A stretch of DNA of 22,805 nt from a virus, in the IMG/VR virus record IMGVR_UViG_3300031857_001478, positions 1-22,805 of that record. One strand, 5' to 3'. Shown piece by piece: positions 5,802-12,750 of this stretch (its first letter is position 1; each line of letters opens with the position of its first letter). The notes below the pieces were generated by a model that was not told where the DNA came from, ran no database searches, and saw only the letters and a list, made by a program, of their open reading frames with translations. The translations under genes were made by a program, and so were the position numbers.

Positions 5802-6802
5802 TAGTAAACCTTTCCATTAATAATAATAAAATTCTCTACTTTAAATCTACCTGTTGAATGGTCAACCTCTACAATAGCAGCACCGTGATTATGATTATTT
5901 AAAGGCATATAACTAGGCTCTAATTCACAAAGGCATCCAGTTGACCAACACATAATATTGTCATCGTCATAAACAACGCTATTACTAGATGAAGTTCTAT
6001 GAAAGTGGCCACACAATGTAGGCCTTTTAAAATTTAATGATAATGTACGAGCAGGATTAACTCCACCCGCTCCCTTCATTTTATCTCCATGCTCAACTAA
6101 TAATTTACCAAAATAACACTTAGAACTATAAGGCACTTCTACTACTCCATACTCTGCCATTCGTAAAAGAATATCTAAACGAAACTCTTCTACGTCTAGC
6201 AACTCAGGTGCTTTCACTCTTAAATATCGCTCCATTCTATTCTCATGATTACCCTGAATAAAGTAAATAGCACATTCAGGGAAATCTCTTCTTAGCATAG
6301 CAAAGAACTTTCTACCCATTTCCAATTCAGTTTTTATACTTGTTTTTCTAGGATCTTTTTCGTGAAATGATAATTGATAGAAGTCTAGCATATCTCCATT
6401 GATATAAATGGAATCAATACCCTTTTCTTTTCCGTATTTTAACGCCCCTACAATAGCATCGTTATCTTGGTAAGGGAAATGTAAGTCTGATAAAATTAAC
6501 GTCTTAGAATAAGCCTTTGGTAATCGCCAAACATTAGTATTTTTTTTATGCGAATCAGGTAAGTCAAATGGGTTATAATTATATGTTTTTTCTCTAACTA
6601 AAGATTTATCCTTTAATCTATTTTTTTCAGTAGCACCTTTTAATCCTGTGTGATATCTTAATATATCTCTACATCTATCTACAGAATCAAAAAGTAGAGG
6701 TTGCTCTTTATATATTTTTTTAGCTAATGTTAGTAATGGCGTATTAGGAAACTTCTTTAAATATTCTCTAGCTATTTCGCCGTGTAAAGAAACTTTTGCC
6801 AT
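5801..6802 (-). CDS. Calcineurin-like metallophosphoesterase with N-terminal accessory region
   Basis: The 333-residue protein carries the full metallophosphoesterase motif set: SDLHFPY (D106, H108), INGDMLD (G136-D137), GNHE (184-187), VEHGD (H238) and GHFH (265-268). These bind two metals and hydrolyse phosphodiesters or phosphomonoesters. Phage enzymes of this type act in DNA processing or nucleotide cleanup, but the substrate is not readable here. About 90 residues precede the core; this region (LLTLAKKIYKEQPLLFDSVDRCRDILRYHTG) may be a helical, DNA-binding-like domain. A good promoter sits just upstream. The next gene upstream encodes a VRR-NUC-like nuclease, suggesting a DNA-processing pair placed inside the lysis region. 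Confidence 0.85.
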   Translation of the reverse strand: MAKVSLHGEIAREYLKKFPNTPLLTLAKKIYKEQPLLFDSVDRCRDILRYHTGLKGATEKNRLKDKSLVREKTYNYNPFDLPDSHKKNTNVWRLPKAYSKTLILSDLHFPYQDNDAIVGALKYGKEKGIDSIYINGDMLDFYQLSFHEKDPRKTSIKTELEMGRKFFAMLRRDFPECAIYFIQGNHENRMERYLRVKAPELLDVEEFRLDILLRMAEYGVVEVPYSSKCYFGKLLVEHGDKMKGAGGVNPARTLSLNFKRPTLCGHFHRTSSSNSVVYDDDNIMCWSTGCLCELEPSYMPLNNHNHGAAIVEVDHSTGRFKVENFIIINGKVY

Positions 6803-6823
6803 ATTGTTTTATTTATTGTTTCG

Positions 6824-6854
6824 CAAATCTAATCTATTTACCTATCATTTCCAA
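6824..6854 (-). promoter_or_regulatory. Bacteroidota-type promoter for the metallophosphoesterase operon
   Basis: The minus strand reads TTG (6854-6852), 20 bases, then TAGATTTG (6831-6824), a full match to TTG-N(17-23)-TAnnTTTG. The predicted start of transcription is about 15 bases before ATG 6802. It overlaps the end of the nuclease gene. Confidence 0.6.
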
Positions 6855-7106
6855 CGCATCTGTAACATTCCTTACAACCCAATATTTTACTCCTGCACTT
6901 TCGACCATTTCTTTAAATTCCAATTCGCCCTCTGTTAATGGTTTATTTCCATCCTTAACCTCTACGATAAAAGTATTACCTCCGTAGAAAACTAATAAAT
7001 CAAATGCTTTTTTTAACTGTGCTACACTTCTAACCTTTGCACCATGCAACCTCAAAGCCTGTACTATTTCAGGCTGATTTTTGTCGATTTTCGCTGCCCT
7101 TATCAC
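6834..7106 (-). CDS. VRR-NUC-like PD-(D/E)XK nuclease, small
   Basis: The 90-residue protein has an N-terminal KNQPEIVQALRLHGAKV helix, then FDLLVFYGGNTFIVEVKDG with Asp36 and Glu49-x-Lys51, the PD-(D/E)XK catalytic pattern. LTEGELEFKEMVESAGVKYWVV follows. This is the VRR-NUC-like layout of small phage nucleases, often suggested to act as Holliday-junction or replication-intermediate resolvases. The usual 'GxPDLL' appears here as 'KAFDLLV', so the first acidic residue is kept but the preceding Gly/Pro is not. The start (7106) overlaps the membrane protein before it by four bases. Activity is inferred from the motif. Confidence 0.7.
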   Translation of the reverse strand: MIRAAKIDKNQPEIVQALRLHGAKVRSVAQLKKAFDLLVFYGGNTFIVEVKDGNKPLTEGELEFKEMVESAGVKYWVVRNVTDALEMIGK

Positions 7107-7300
7107 GCTTCTTTTTTAGCGTAATACTCTGCAATATTTAAACCTATCTTACCGAGTGCCATTGCGCCTAGTGAAGTATAACCTAGCCAGTCTATTTTCT
7201 CATAAATGGCGAAGCCTGTAATGGTTGTACTTAGTGTAATTAGTGAATCACTTACTACCTTCCAAATATCACTATATCTCTCTTTGAATCCTGTTTTCAT
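7103..7300 (-). CDS. Small membrane protein, holin candidate 2
   Basis: With the start at 7300 this encodes 65 residues beginning MKTGFKERYSDIWK. I prefer it to 7321 because ATGA then overlaps the upstream stop exactly. The middle is moderately hydrophobic (VVSDSLITLSTTITGFAIYE, WLGYTSLGAMALGKIGLNIAE), consistent with one or two membrane helices, and the end is basic (YYAKKEA). Such small proteins beside another membrane protein are typical holin/antiholin partners, but no family is recognised. It may instead be an unrelated membrane protein. Confidence 0.55.
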   Translation of the reverse strand: MKTGFKERYSDIWKVVSDSLITLSTTITGFAIYEKIDWLGYTSLGAMALGKIGLNIAEYYAKKEA

Positions 7301-7479
7301 TTTGTAAAATATTTTTTCCAAAAGTGCCTAACTATTAATCCTGCAAATGCTCCCACACCTCCTAAGATAGCGGCCTTTAACATATCTATTCCGAATAGTG
7401 CCATCTGTCCGAAAAATGCAGTAACCCATCCTAGCATCACGCTAAGCATATCGCCTGTTGTATCTGTGTGATGTGTCAT
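7297..7479 (-). CDS. Small membrane protein, holin candidate 1
   Basis: This encodes 60 residues with a hydrophobic stretch (MLSVMLGWVTAFFGQMALFG, then MLKAAILGGVGAFAGLIV) and a basic C-terminus (RHFWKKYFTK). Two membrane helices with a positively charged tail is the usual shape of small phage holins. Holins form inner-membrane holes that release the signal-less endolysin encoded at 4810-5316. The lysis genes are about 2 kb apart, which is unusual but not rare. It overlaps neighbours on both sides by four bases. Function is inferred from size, topology and context. Confidence 0.65.
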   Translation of the reverse strand: MTHHTDTTGDMLSVMLGWVTAFFGQMALFGIDMLKAAILGGVGAFAGLIVRHFWKKYFTK

Positions 7480-7727
7480 TTTTTTAATTGTATTACGTAT
7501 TCGTATTGGATTAATTCTTTACTCACCCAAGCATCAATATCACTATCCTCCCAACTATCTACATAGGTAAAAAAGTTAGGAAATGTAAAACCAAATTTTG
7601 TTCCCGCTTCATCTACTAATAGAATTGAAACCATGCAAAATTTATCTTGAATACTATCGGAAACATTAACAACGGTTATAGTTGGATTAACTATTTCTAC
7701 TTTGAAATCTGGGAATTTATAATTCAT
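7476..7727 (-). CDS. Small hypothetical protein
   Basis: This encodes 83 residues, beta-rich (FPDFKVEIVNPTITVVNV, DKFCMVSILLVDEAGTKFGFTF) with a C-terminal segment (WVSKELIQYEYVIQLKK). I do not recognise the family. It is coupled to the holin candidate by a four-base overlap and follows the fused tail protein by 12 bases, so it may be a small virion or lysis-linked protein. It has no signal peptide or membrane helix. Confidence 0.6.
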   Translation of the reverse strand: MNYKFPDFKVEIVNPTITVVNVSDSIQDKFCMVSILLVDEAGTKFGFTFPNFFTYVDSWEDSDIDAWVSKELIQYEYVIQLKK

Positions 7728-7739
7728 ATTTTATTTTTT

Positions 7740-9107
7740 TTATAGTCCGAAATCTGAAGGAATAAACTTGCGACAAATAATATAAGATTGAGCAGTTGTT
7801 TTTCCAATGTTAGAGAAACCGCCATTCGTAAATAATCCGAAAGCATTGGTAGTTGAGTTGGCAACCGTTGTAGAAGTCCAAATTCTATCCGTTGTGCCTG
7901 TAACTATTATATTGAATGGCGAATAATTTAATGACGAGTTTGTCGCTATTGAGAAATTACAAATAGTAATTAATTGATTTATGTTAGGAATAAACCAATC
8001 ACTAAAACCACCCTGAGTAGATGCCTCAGCACCATCAATAGCAGTATTCCAATTGGATGAAATCGTTGGATTAGCATACCACATCAAGCCAGTCAAATGG
8101 TCAAGTACTAATTTATTCGTGTAAACTTCAGTTCCTAACTCATCTGTGAATCGTTTATTCGTTCCGAATATATTATTATCTGAAAGTGCAGAAAAACTTG
8201 TACCAATTCCTAGTTCTAAATCACCATCGTCTCCAGTTCTATAAGAAGTAGTTTGTCCTGTTCTCGTTGGTTGCTGACGTTGAATAGTATTAATCTGTGT
8301 CGGCGTTAAGTCATCATTCAAATCCTGAGTAGCTAAAGCTGAAATCAAAGTACAGGCTAAATTTATTCCTGCCACTTTACTTTCATTGCTACCATTAGGT
8401 TGAGTTAATGTAATATTCGCAATTTGCCAATTAGCACCTACCTTACTACCTAGATTAGTTCCCGCCGTATTTTTTACAGGAATATCCTCCGTATCTGGCG
8501 CAGTAAAAGTACCCCACGCCGAGCCATTAATTAATATATCCACTTCACCCGCTCCACCGCCTGAACAAGTGTAAGTATCTCCTGCATCTAAAGTAATTTC
8601 ATTGCCATTATCGGTAACAATTACAGGCTCACAATTCAAAGGATTAGGGAATGGAGTAATCTTACCCATCGGAATCATACAATCGCTATTGATTGAATTA
8701 ACCTCTATATCTATCGAACACTCCCACCCTGTTACATCGTCTGCTAATTGCTCTGTGAACGGTGTCATTGAGGGATCGCCTGAAAGATTAATATCGAAAA
8801 TTTCGTTATGCTTTATGAATTGTATAAAATCAAATAGCGTTTGCTGACAATCTGAAAGCACATCGTTCTCATTCTCTTCGCCCTTAGTTACCAAATCCCA
8901 ACAACGTACATCGAATGAGTATATAGTGGTATTTTCTAAAGGAGTTGCCTGAGTGGGAAATATCCACAGAGTAGGCGTATTCCCTGTTACCTTTGGGTTG
9001 CCATTAGCCTCGTAAACTTCGCCAAATCCAAATGAGTTAATTTGTAAGTGCGAATCTGCAAAATCACTAAAGATTTTTATTAATTGATTTAATGAGTAGG
9101 TTGCCAT
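7740..9107 (-). CDS. Tail-completion-like virion protein fused to a DUF1566 (C-type-lectin-like) domain
   Basis: The 455-residue protein has at least three parts. Residues 1-150 (NQLIKIFSDFADSHLQI, GFGEVYE, TPTLWIFPTQA, NDVLSDCQQTLFDFIQF, DDVTGWECSIDIEVNS) match a conserved Bacteroidota-phage tail-completion/connector-like protein, which I recognise from its motifs. Residues about 150-260 are a glycine-rich beta-type linker region (TYTCSGGGAGEVDILINGSA). The last 160 residues (VLDHLTGLMWYANP, GGFSDWFIPNINQL, DRIWTSTTVANS, SYIICRKF) are a DUF1566/Lcl C-type-lectin-like fold. That fold binds ligands or carries adhesion roles. I chose the start at 9107, not 9158, because the extra 17 residues overlap the divergent promoter. 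It is unusual to find a lectin-like domain on a completion protein. Confidence 0.75.
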   Translation of the reverse strand: MATYSLNQLIKIFSDFADSHLQINSFGFGEVYEANGNPKVTGNTPTLWIFPTQATPLENTTIYSFDVRCWDLVTKGEENENDVLSDCQQTLFDFIQFIKHNEIFDINLSGDPSMTPFTEQLADDVTGWECSIDIEVNSINSDCMIPMGKITPFPNPLNCEPVIVTDNGNEITLDAGDTYTCSGGGAGEVDILINGSAWGTFTAPDTEDIPVKNTAGTNLGSKVGANWQIANITLTQPNGSNESKVAGINLACTLISALATQDLNDDLTPTQINTIQRQQPTRTGQTTSYRTGDDGDLELGIGTSFSALSDNNIFGTNKRFTDELGTEVYTNKLVLDHLTGLMWYANPTISSNWNTAIDGAEASTQGGFSDWFIPNINQLITICNFSIATNSSLNYSPFNIIVTGTTDRIWTSTTVANSTTNAFGLFTNGGFSNIGKTTAQSYIICRKFIPSDFGL

Positions 9108-9129
9108 TGATTTAAATGTACTATCTTTG
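9101..9129 (+). promoter_or_regulatory. Bacteroidota-type promoter for the plus-strand cassette
   Basis: TTG at 9101-9103, 18 bases, then TATCTTTG at 9122-9129 match TTG-N(17-23)-TAnnTTTG exactly. The likely transcription start is about 10 bases before ATG 9145. The -33 half overlaps the first codons of the divergent gene. Confidence 0.65.
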
Positions 9130-9144
9130 GTTTTCGTTTTAAAT

Positions 9145-9786
9145 ATGACAATAAACAATTTTGTTAATCAGAATCATAAATGGTTGCTATCAGTAGCCAG
9201 TAACATAACTGCAACAGACTCGAACTCTTCTGAATTAAAATATGACCTTTTAAGTTTTGTAACTATCGAGATTATAGAGGCAAAGAAGTACGAAGGTTTA
9301 GAACTTGAAGATTATAAATGGTTATTTGCTCGGTTTTTAAAAGATAATTACCGTTGGAAGCAAGGAGGCAAATTTTGGCAACAAATGAAACTGACTAACC
9401 AATATACTACACCTATACACCAAGAGAGCGAAAATGATTTTATAGATATAATGGCTGACTGTACCGAGAATTGTGATGAGGATTTAGATATGATTAAGTT
9501 TTACGGTGACTTTAACGCTGAAAAAATTAAGGTAGTTAGGGAAATTGAAAGCAACCTACCGCCACATTTCAAACGTCTATATGACTTGTACATTAACGAA
9601 AAACTCTCACTCGGTCAAATAGCTATTAGGATAAACATTCCCAAAGCCTCAGTAAACAATTTAGTAAACGATTTAAAACTATTAATAATTAACCAATGGA
9701 ATCAATCTTGTTCACCATCGTCGCGTTTTCCTGTATCGGATATATTGTTGCGGAAACAGACATCTCAGACCAAATTAAAGATTTAA
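9145..9786 (+). CDS. Sigma-factor-like / HTH regulatory protein
   Basis: The 213-residue protein begins MTINNFVNQNHKWL; this start is 16 bases past a consensus promoter, unlike the longer start at 9127 that falls inside the promoter. An N-terminal helical region (LSVASNIT, YDLLSFVTIEIIE, YKWLFARFLKDNYRW) resembles sigma region 2. Residues 138-182 (LPPHFKRLYDLYINEKLSLG, IAIRINIPKASVNNLVNDL) are a sigma region 4-type helix-turn-helix. It may redirect host RNA polymerase to late promoters, or be a small terminase subunit, whose DNA-binding part can look alike. The last 30 residues lie in a 91-base overlap with the next gene. It opens the only plus-strand block in the window. Confidence 0.6.
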   Translation: MTINNFVNQNHKWLLSVASNITATDSNSSELKYDLLSFVTIEIIEAKKYEGLELEDYKWLFARFLKDNYRWKQGGKFWQQMKLTNQYTTPIHQESENDFIDIMADCTENCDEDLDMIKFYGDFNAEKIKVVREIESNLPPHFKRLYDLYINEKLSLGQIAIRINIPKASVNNLVNDLKLLIINQWNQSCSPSSRFPVSDILLRKQTSQTKLKI

Positions 9787-9959
9787 TCTTTACCTCTGAA
9801 ACTACTAACTTTCTTTACTCAATGTTTAAGTATGTTTTTTACTGTTCTTTATGCTTCGCTTTTTGGAGTTGCCTTATTTATACTGGCTCGATATTCTGTG
9901 CAGTTATTTCGGCAATACTTTCGGAAATCATTTCTAAATACATCAGCTATGAGCGATAA
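9696..9959 (+). CDS. Small inner-membrane protein with CxxCxxxW motif (DUF1360-like)
   Basis: The 87-residue protein starts with a hydrophobic helix (ILFTIVAFSCIGYIV), has a short polar loop (TDISDQIKDLIF), then a second hydrophobic block with YCSLCFAFW (Cys50, Cys53, Trp57) followed by LIYTGSIFCAVISAILSEI. The 'C..C..FW' pattern at the start of a membrane segment resembles DUF1360-like small phage membrane proteins whose function is unknown. It overlaps the sigma-like gene by 91 bases in another frame, unusual for this compact genome where overlaps are normally 1-16 bases. The stop overlaps the next gene by 11 bases. No signal peptide cleavage site is evident. Confidence 0.6.
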   Translation: MESILFTIVAFSCIGYIVAETDISDQIKDLIFTSETTNFLYSMFKYVFYCSLCFAFWSCLIYTGSIFCAVISAILSEIISKYISYER

Positions 9960-10140
9960 AAAGTATTACGAAGACGTTAAACTATTCTTTGATGGAGTAA
10001 CTAGTAATAAGTTTACCCACCAACAGATACAGGAATTAGTACGTCTATATCGGTTTAGATTCAATCCTAATCAAGAATATACTCAATGTGGCAGTTGTAT
10101 TAGGAGGATGCTCAAAAGCCTCAGAAAAGACTTAATTTAA
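9949..10140 (+). CDS. Small CxxC hypothetical protein
   Basis: I start this 63-residue protein at 9949 (MSDKKYYEDVKLFFDGVTSN), because the longer reading from 9832 lies entirely over the membrane protein. It is a helical protein ending with QCGSCIRRMLKSLRKDL, so it has one CxxC followed by a basic helix. One CxxC alone could make a half metal site in a dimer. Similar short proteins are common in Bacteroidota phages but are of unknown function. It shares four bases (TTAA) with the stop of the convergent minus-strand gene, leaving no room for a terminator. Confidence 0.6.
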   Translation: MSDKKYYEDVKLFFDGVTSNKFTHQQIQELVRLYRFRFNPNQEYTQCGSCIRRMLKSLRKDLI

Positions 10141-10592
10141 GCTAGAGGGAAATATTTACCTAATCCTTTTTGTTGGCGATTAGCGGCACTCCATATTTGA
10201 ATAGTCTTAGGTTGGTCAGGTATAATAGTACCCGCCTCTAATTGCTTTCTGCTTATTCTAGCCTTTTGCCAAATGTGGCGACAATTAAAGCCACCCTGAA
10301 ATAAAAATACTGAATAGCCTAAACGCTCAGAAATCATTAATAAGTCAGTTTCTCCCCAGTATTTATTTAACTCCAAAACTCGTTTACAGAATGGTCTAGT
10401 CTTAGAATCAAAAGCACCTTTGTAATAGTAATAGGCTTGTAAGGTATCTACTTTTTTAGCTAACTCAATATATTCTACCTCATGCTCTTTTACCGAGTCT
10501 TTAGGTATTCCTGTCCTAGATAGGAAATCTAAAATAATATCGGCATCCGCCTGTAATCTCGCTTCTTTATATTTTTTTAATGCATCACACAT
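10137..10592 (-). CDS. Head-morphogenesis-like minor virion protein (Mu F-type C-terminal motif)
   Basis: The start at 10592 (MCDALKKYKEARLQ) gives 151 residues and follows the connector's stop by one base. A longer reading from 10778 would overlap the connector gene by 185 bases and is rejected. The sequence has GAFDSKTRPFCKRVLELNKYW, then LGYSVFLFQGGFNCRHIWQ. A 'D.RTRPFC ... GG.NCRH' pattern is typical of the C-terminal domain of Mu F/SPP1 gp7-type head proteins. Those sit near the portal. Here it stands alone, without the N-terminal part of full-length proteins (usually over 250 residues). It is the last gene before the convergent cassette. Confidence 0.6.
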   Translation of the reverse strand: MCDALKKYKEARLQADADIILDFLSRTGIPKDSVKEHEVEYIELAKKVDTLQAYYYYKGAFDSKTRPFCKRVLELNKYWGETDLLMISERLGYSVFLFQGGFNCRHIWQKARISRKQLEAGTIIPDQPKTIQIWSAANRQQKGLGKYFPLA

Positions 10593-10593
10593 A

Positions 10594-11151
10594 TTACATA
10601 CTTCTAAAAAAATTCTGAATACTTTTTTCTGTTCTGTTTTGACCGGTATAAATATCACTAGTGTAAACGTCTCCATGGTCAGGGTACATATTACGAGTAG
10701 GATTATTATAAAGTGTAAACGTACTATTGTTATCCGATAGGCATAACCACTCTTGAACACGTTGCATATAATGCTCATAGTTATCCATACAAGATTGTTT
10801 TAAATCGCCCACCTCTTTGAACGATGCAGGTTCGGTAGTGTCGCTAGTACCTTTCAATATACCTTTATTTCTTATTCCTACATTGATAAATGGAATAGCT
10901 TCTACTAAGGTAAGCCAAGCTATAGCGGGTTGAGATAATTGCAAAAGTTCCGTTTCTTTTGCAGTCAAATTTCCTGCACTTATACCACTCATTAATCTTT
11001 CGTAAAATTCACTTCCGAAAACATGCTGTGCGTATTTATCCTGTGCAGTTATAATGAAAGGAACGATTAACTTAATATCAACGTTAGCACTTATTGGCGT
11101 ATATTGTTGTAAAAAAGTTTCGTTTATAAATGTCGCTTTAATGATTGCCAT
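10594..11151 (-). CDS. Head-tail connector-like protein (DUF6712-like)
   Basis: The 185-residue protein starts MAIIKATFINETFLQQYTPI, with a helical centre (PFIITAQDKYAQHVFGSEFYERL, QPAIAWLTLVEAIPFIN) and a conserved-looking tail (YEHYMQRVQEWLCLSDNN). I recognise it as like the DUF6712 proteins of Bacteroidota phages, which sit next to the portal and are thought to be the adaptor in the neck. The stop of this gene is followed by a small head-morphogenesis gene, and the start shares one base with the portal stop (TAATG). The exact role is inferred from context. Confidence 0.65.
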   Translation of the reverse strand: MAIIKATFINETFLQQYTPISANVDIKLIVPFIITAQDKYAQHVFGSEFYERLMSGISAGNLTAKETELLQLSQPAIAWLTLVEAIPFINVGIRNKGILKGTSDTTEPASFKEVGDLKQSCMDNYEHYMQRVQEWLCLSDNNSTFTLYNNPTRNMYPDHGDVYTSDIYTGQNRTEKSIQNFFRSM

Positions 11152-12317
11152 TACTCTAGTGGATTAAGTTTAATAATTTTTGGTTGCACGTGAATACCCA
11201 TTCTGTATAGTGCCTTTTGTAAATTTTTCTCTATCCAAATCTGTTCAGGTGTAACCACAACGCCATCGAATATCTTATAGGCACTTTCCATTTCTGTACC
11301 GCCACCCGCTAAACCACTAGGCACAGGAATACCTAATAAGCTAGGAGAAGTAATTCTATTAACCGTTAATATTTGTTGAACACATTGCTCAGATAAAGTA
11401 ATTAATTTATCGTCAAAGTTTTCAATTTTCAATGGGTCAACGTCAGGAGCATCTTCCTTACTATTACTAAACATTACTAGCACCTTATTCTTTTTTCCAC
11501 TAGCAGAATATTGTCTATTTAAGTTTCTTACAATTTCATCCTCTTGCTCTGGCGAACTTGGTTTCTTATAAAACTTAATTACTAAACTAGGTTGGTAGCC
11601 TTCGTTAACGTTATTTAATTGCAAATCTCCTGACTTAGCATCCGCCTCTATCCAATTAATTGCAGAGTAATAGTCAGGTAAACCATAATACTCATTAGAT
11701 AGGTCAGGTTTTTTGAAATACATAATAGCACTTCTGTCGTCTTCATCATTACCAACGGTATGAATCTCTTTAGGTTTTTCAGTTTTGTTATTCACTTTTT
11801 CCCAATGACGAGAATAGTAGTAAGTATCTACCTTACCGTAATTATTATATTTTCCACTTCTTAAATGAGCAGCATCAATATTATTAATCTGTGTATATTT
11901 TCCTTTATCTACTGACTTAATTAATTCGATAGCCATAGCACCAAATGCAACGCTATTATACGCCCATTGATAAACCAAATCACTTAATGATTGGTCTGTG
12001 CCATTCGGGTTTTCTATTAGTGTTTTTAACTTCGCTTTTGCCTCAATAGAGAGGTTATCATAACCAATAAACTCAATACCCTTACCTGCTATCATTGTGG
12101 CCTTAGAAACAACACAGGCTCTATGAATGGCCGAACGCATAAGTAATGAAATCCAATATTGAGGTACTAAGTTATCCTCACCAAATGAAATCCATTTATC
12201 CCCTTGTTTTTCCTTAGCAATAGGAGTGCCTATATAATTTTGTGAGCCAAACATTACTGAGGCATCCTTAATTATTTCCTGTTTATTTCTGCTTATATCT
12301 AGTCCGAATATTTTCAT
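11151..12317 (-). CDS. Portal protein
   Basis: The 388-residue protein has the portal-family pattern: SFGEDNLVPQYWISLLMRSA, VSKATMIAGKGIEF, then the YQWAYNSVAFGAMAIELI core, YGLPDYYSAINWIEADAKS, and LLGIPVPSGLAGGGTEMESAYKIF near the C-terminus. Portals form the dodecameric DNA channel at one capsid vertex and bind terminase and connector. The length is short but normal for small siphovirus portals. It overlaps the connector by one base and the upstream unknown gene by four. The terminase that docks on it is not in the window. Confidence 0.88.
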   Translation of the reverse strand: MKIFGLDISRNKQEIIKDASVMFGSQNYIGTPIAKEKQGDKWISFGEDNLVPQYWISLLMRSAIHRACVVSKATMIAGKGIEFIGYDNLSIEAKAKLKTLIENPNGTDQSLSDLVYQWAYNSVAFGAMAIELIKSVDKGKYTQINNIDAAHLRSGKYNNYGKVDTYYYSRHWEKVNNKTEKPKEIHTVGNDEDDRSAIMYFKKPDLSNEYYGLPDYYSAINWIEADAKSGDLQLNNVNEGYQPSLVIKFYKKPSSPEQEDEIVRNLNRQYSASGKKNKVLVMFSNSKEDAPDVDPLKIENFDDKLITLSEQCVQQILTVNRITSPSLLGIPVPSGLAGGGTEMESAYKIFDGVVVTPEQIWIEKNLQKALYRMGIHVQPKIIKLNPLE

Positions 12318-12700
12318 GGCGTAAAGGTAGGTATTTCTGTTTTATCTCCTGTATCAAATGTAGGTAATTCTGTTTCAGTTTCCCAAACATACACCTTACC
12401 TTTTTCTAATACGTTTAACGAAGGTGAGTAATCATTAGGATCTGTTTCCTGTGGAGAATCTACTTCAGCCTCGTAAATAGTATAGCAATGAAAACCTTTT
12501 TTTAAATCCAAAACTGATTCATCAATCTCAAATAGGTTATATCTCTCAGGATAAGGTGAAGTGTCAGGTAAAATAAAATTTACAACTTCAAAAGTTAAAT
12601 CGTGAACGAATGAGAAAATATAAATAGGCGAAGTGATAGTAACCTTTTCAGTTAACGTCAACGCCACATCAGTAGTAATATCTTTTTTTAGTTTTATCAT
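12314..12700 (-). CDS. Hypothetical virion-associated protein
   Basis: This encodes 128 residues, beta-rich (VALTLTEKVTITSPIYIFSF, LTFEVVNFILP) with an acidic middle and a C-terminus GKVYVWETETELPTFD. I do not recognise a family. It lies between the tail-tube gene and the portal, so a head or neck accessory role is reasonable. The start codon lies four bases past the T-run of a terminator hairpin, so expression depends on read-through or on a short separate message. Confidence 0.6.
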   Translation of the reverse strand: MIKLKKDITTDVALTLTEKVTITSPIYIFSFVHDLTFEVVNFILPDTSPYPERYNLFEIDESVLDLKKGFHCYTIYEAEVDSPQETDPNDYSPSLNVLEKGKVYVWETETELPTFDTGDKTEIPTFTP

Positions 12701-12703
12701 TTT

Positions 12704-12731
12704 AAAAAAAAAGCCACCTTTTCAGATGGCT
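12704..12731 (-). terminator. Rho-independent terminator after the tail-tube gene
   Basis: On the minus strand AGCCATCT-GAAA-AGGTGGCT (one G-U pair, GAAA tetraloop) is followed by eight T in a row (12711-12704). It lies between the tail-tube stop at 12751 and the next start at 12700. Stem and loop nearly match the 4278-4297 hairpin. Confidence 0.8.
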
Positions 12732-12750
12732 CTCCTAAATTTTAATTAGA

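Noticed and set aside
7740-7870. Variable repeat of a diversity-generating retroelement at the lectin-like gene's 3' end
   Set aside because: The fold is suitable, but no reverse transcriptase and no template repeat is visible in the window, so there is no support beyond the fold.
9832-9948. N-terminal extension of the small CxxC protein at 9949-10140
   Set aside because: It runs across the CxxC membrane gene in another frame; the Met at 9949 gives the usual small overlap.
10593-10778. Hydrophobic 62-residue N-terminal extension of the head-morphogenesis-like gene
   Set aside because: It lies entirely over the end of the connector gene in another frame, and the Met at 10592 starts directly after that gene's stop.
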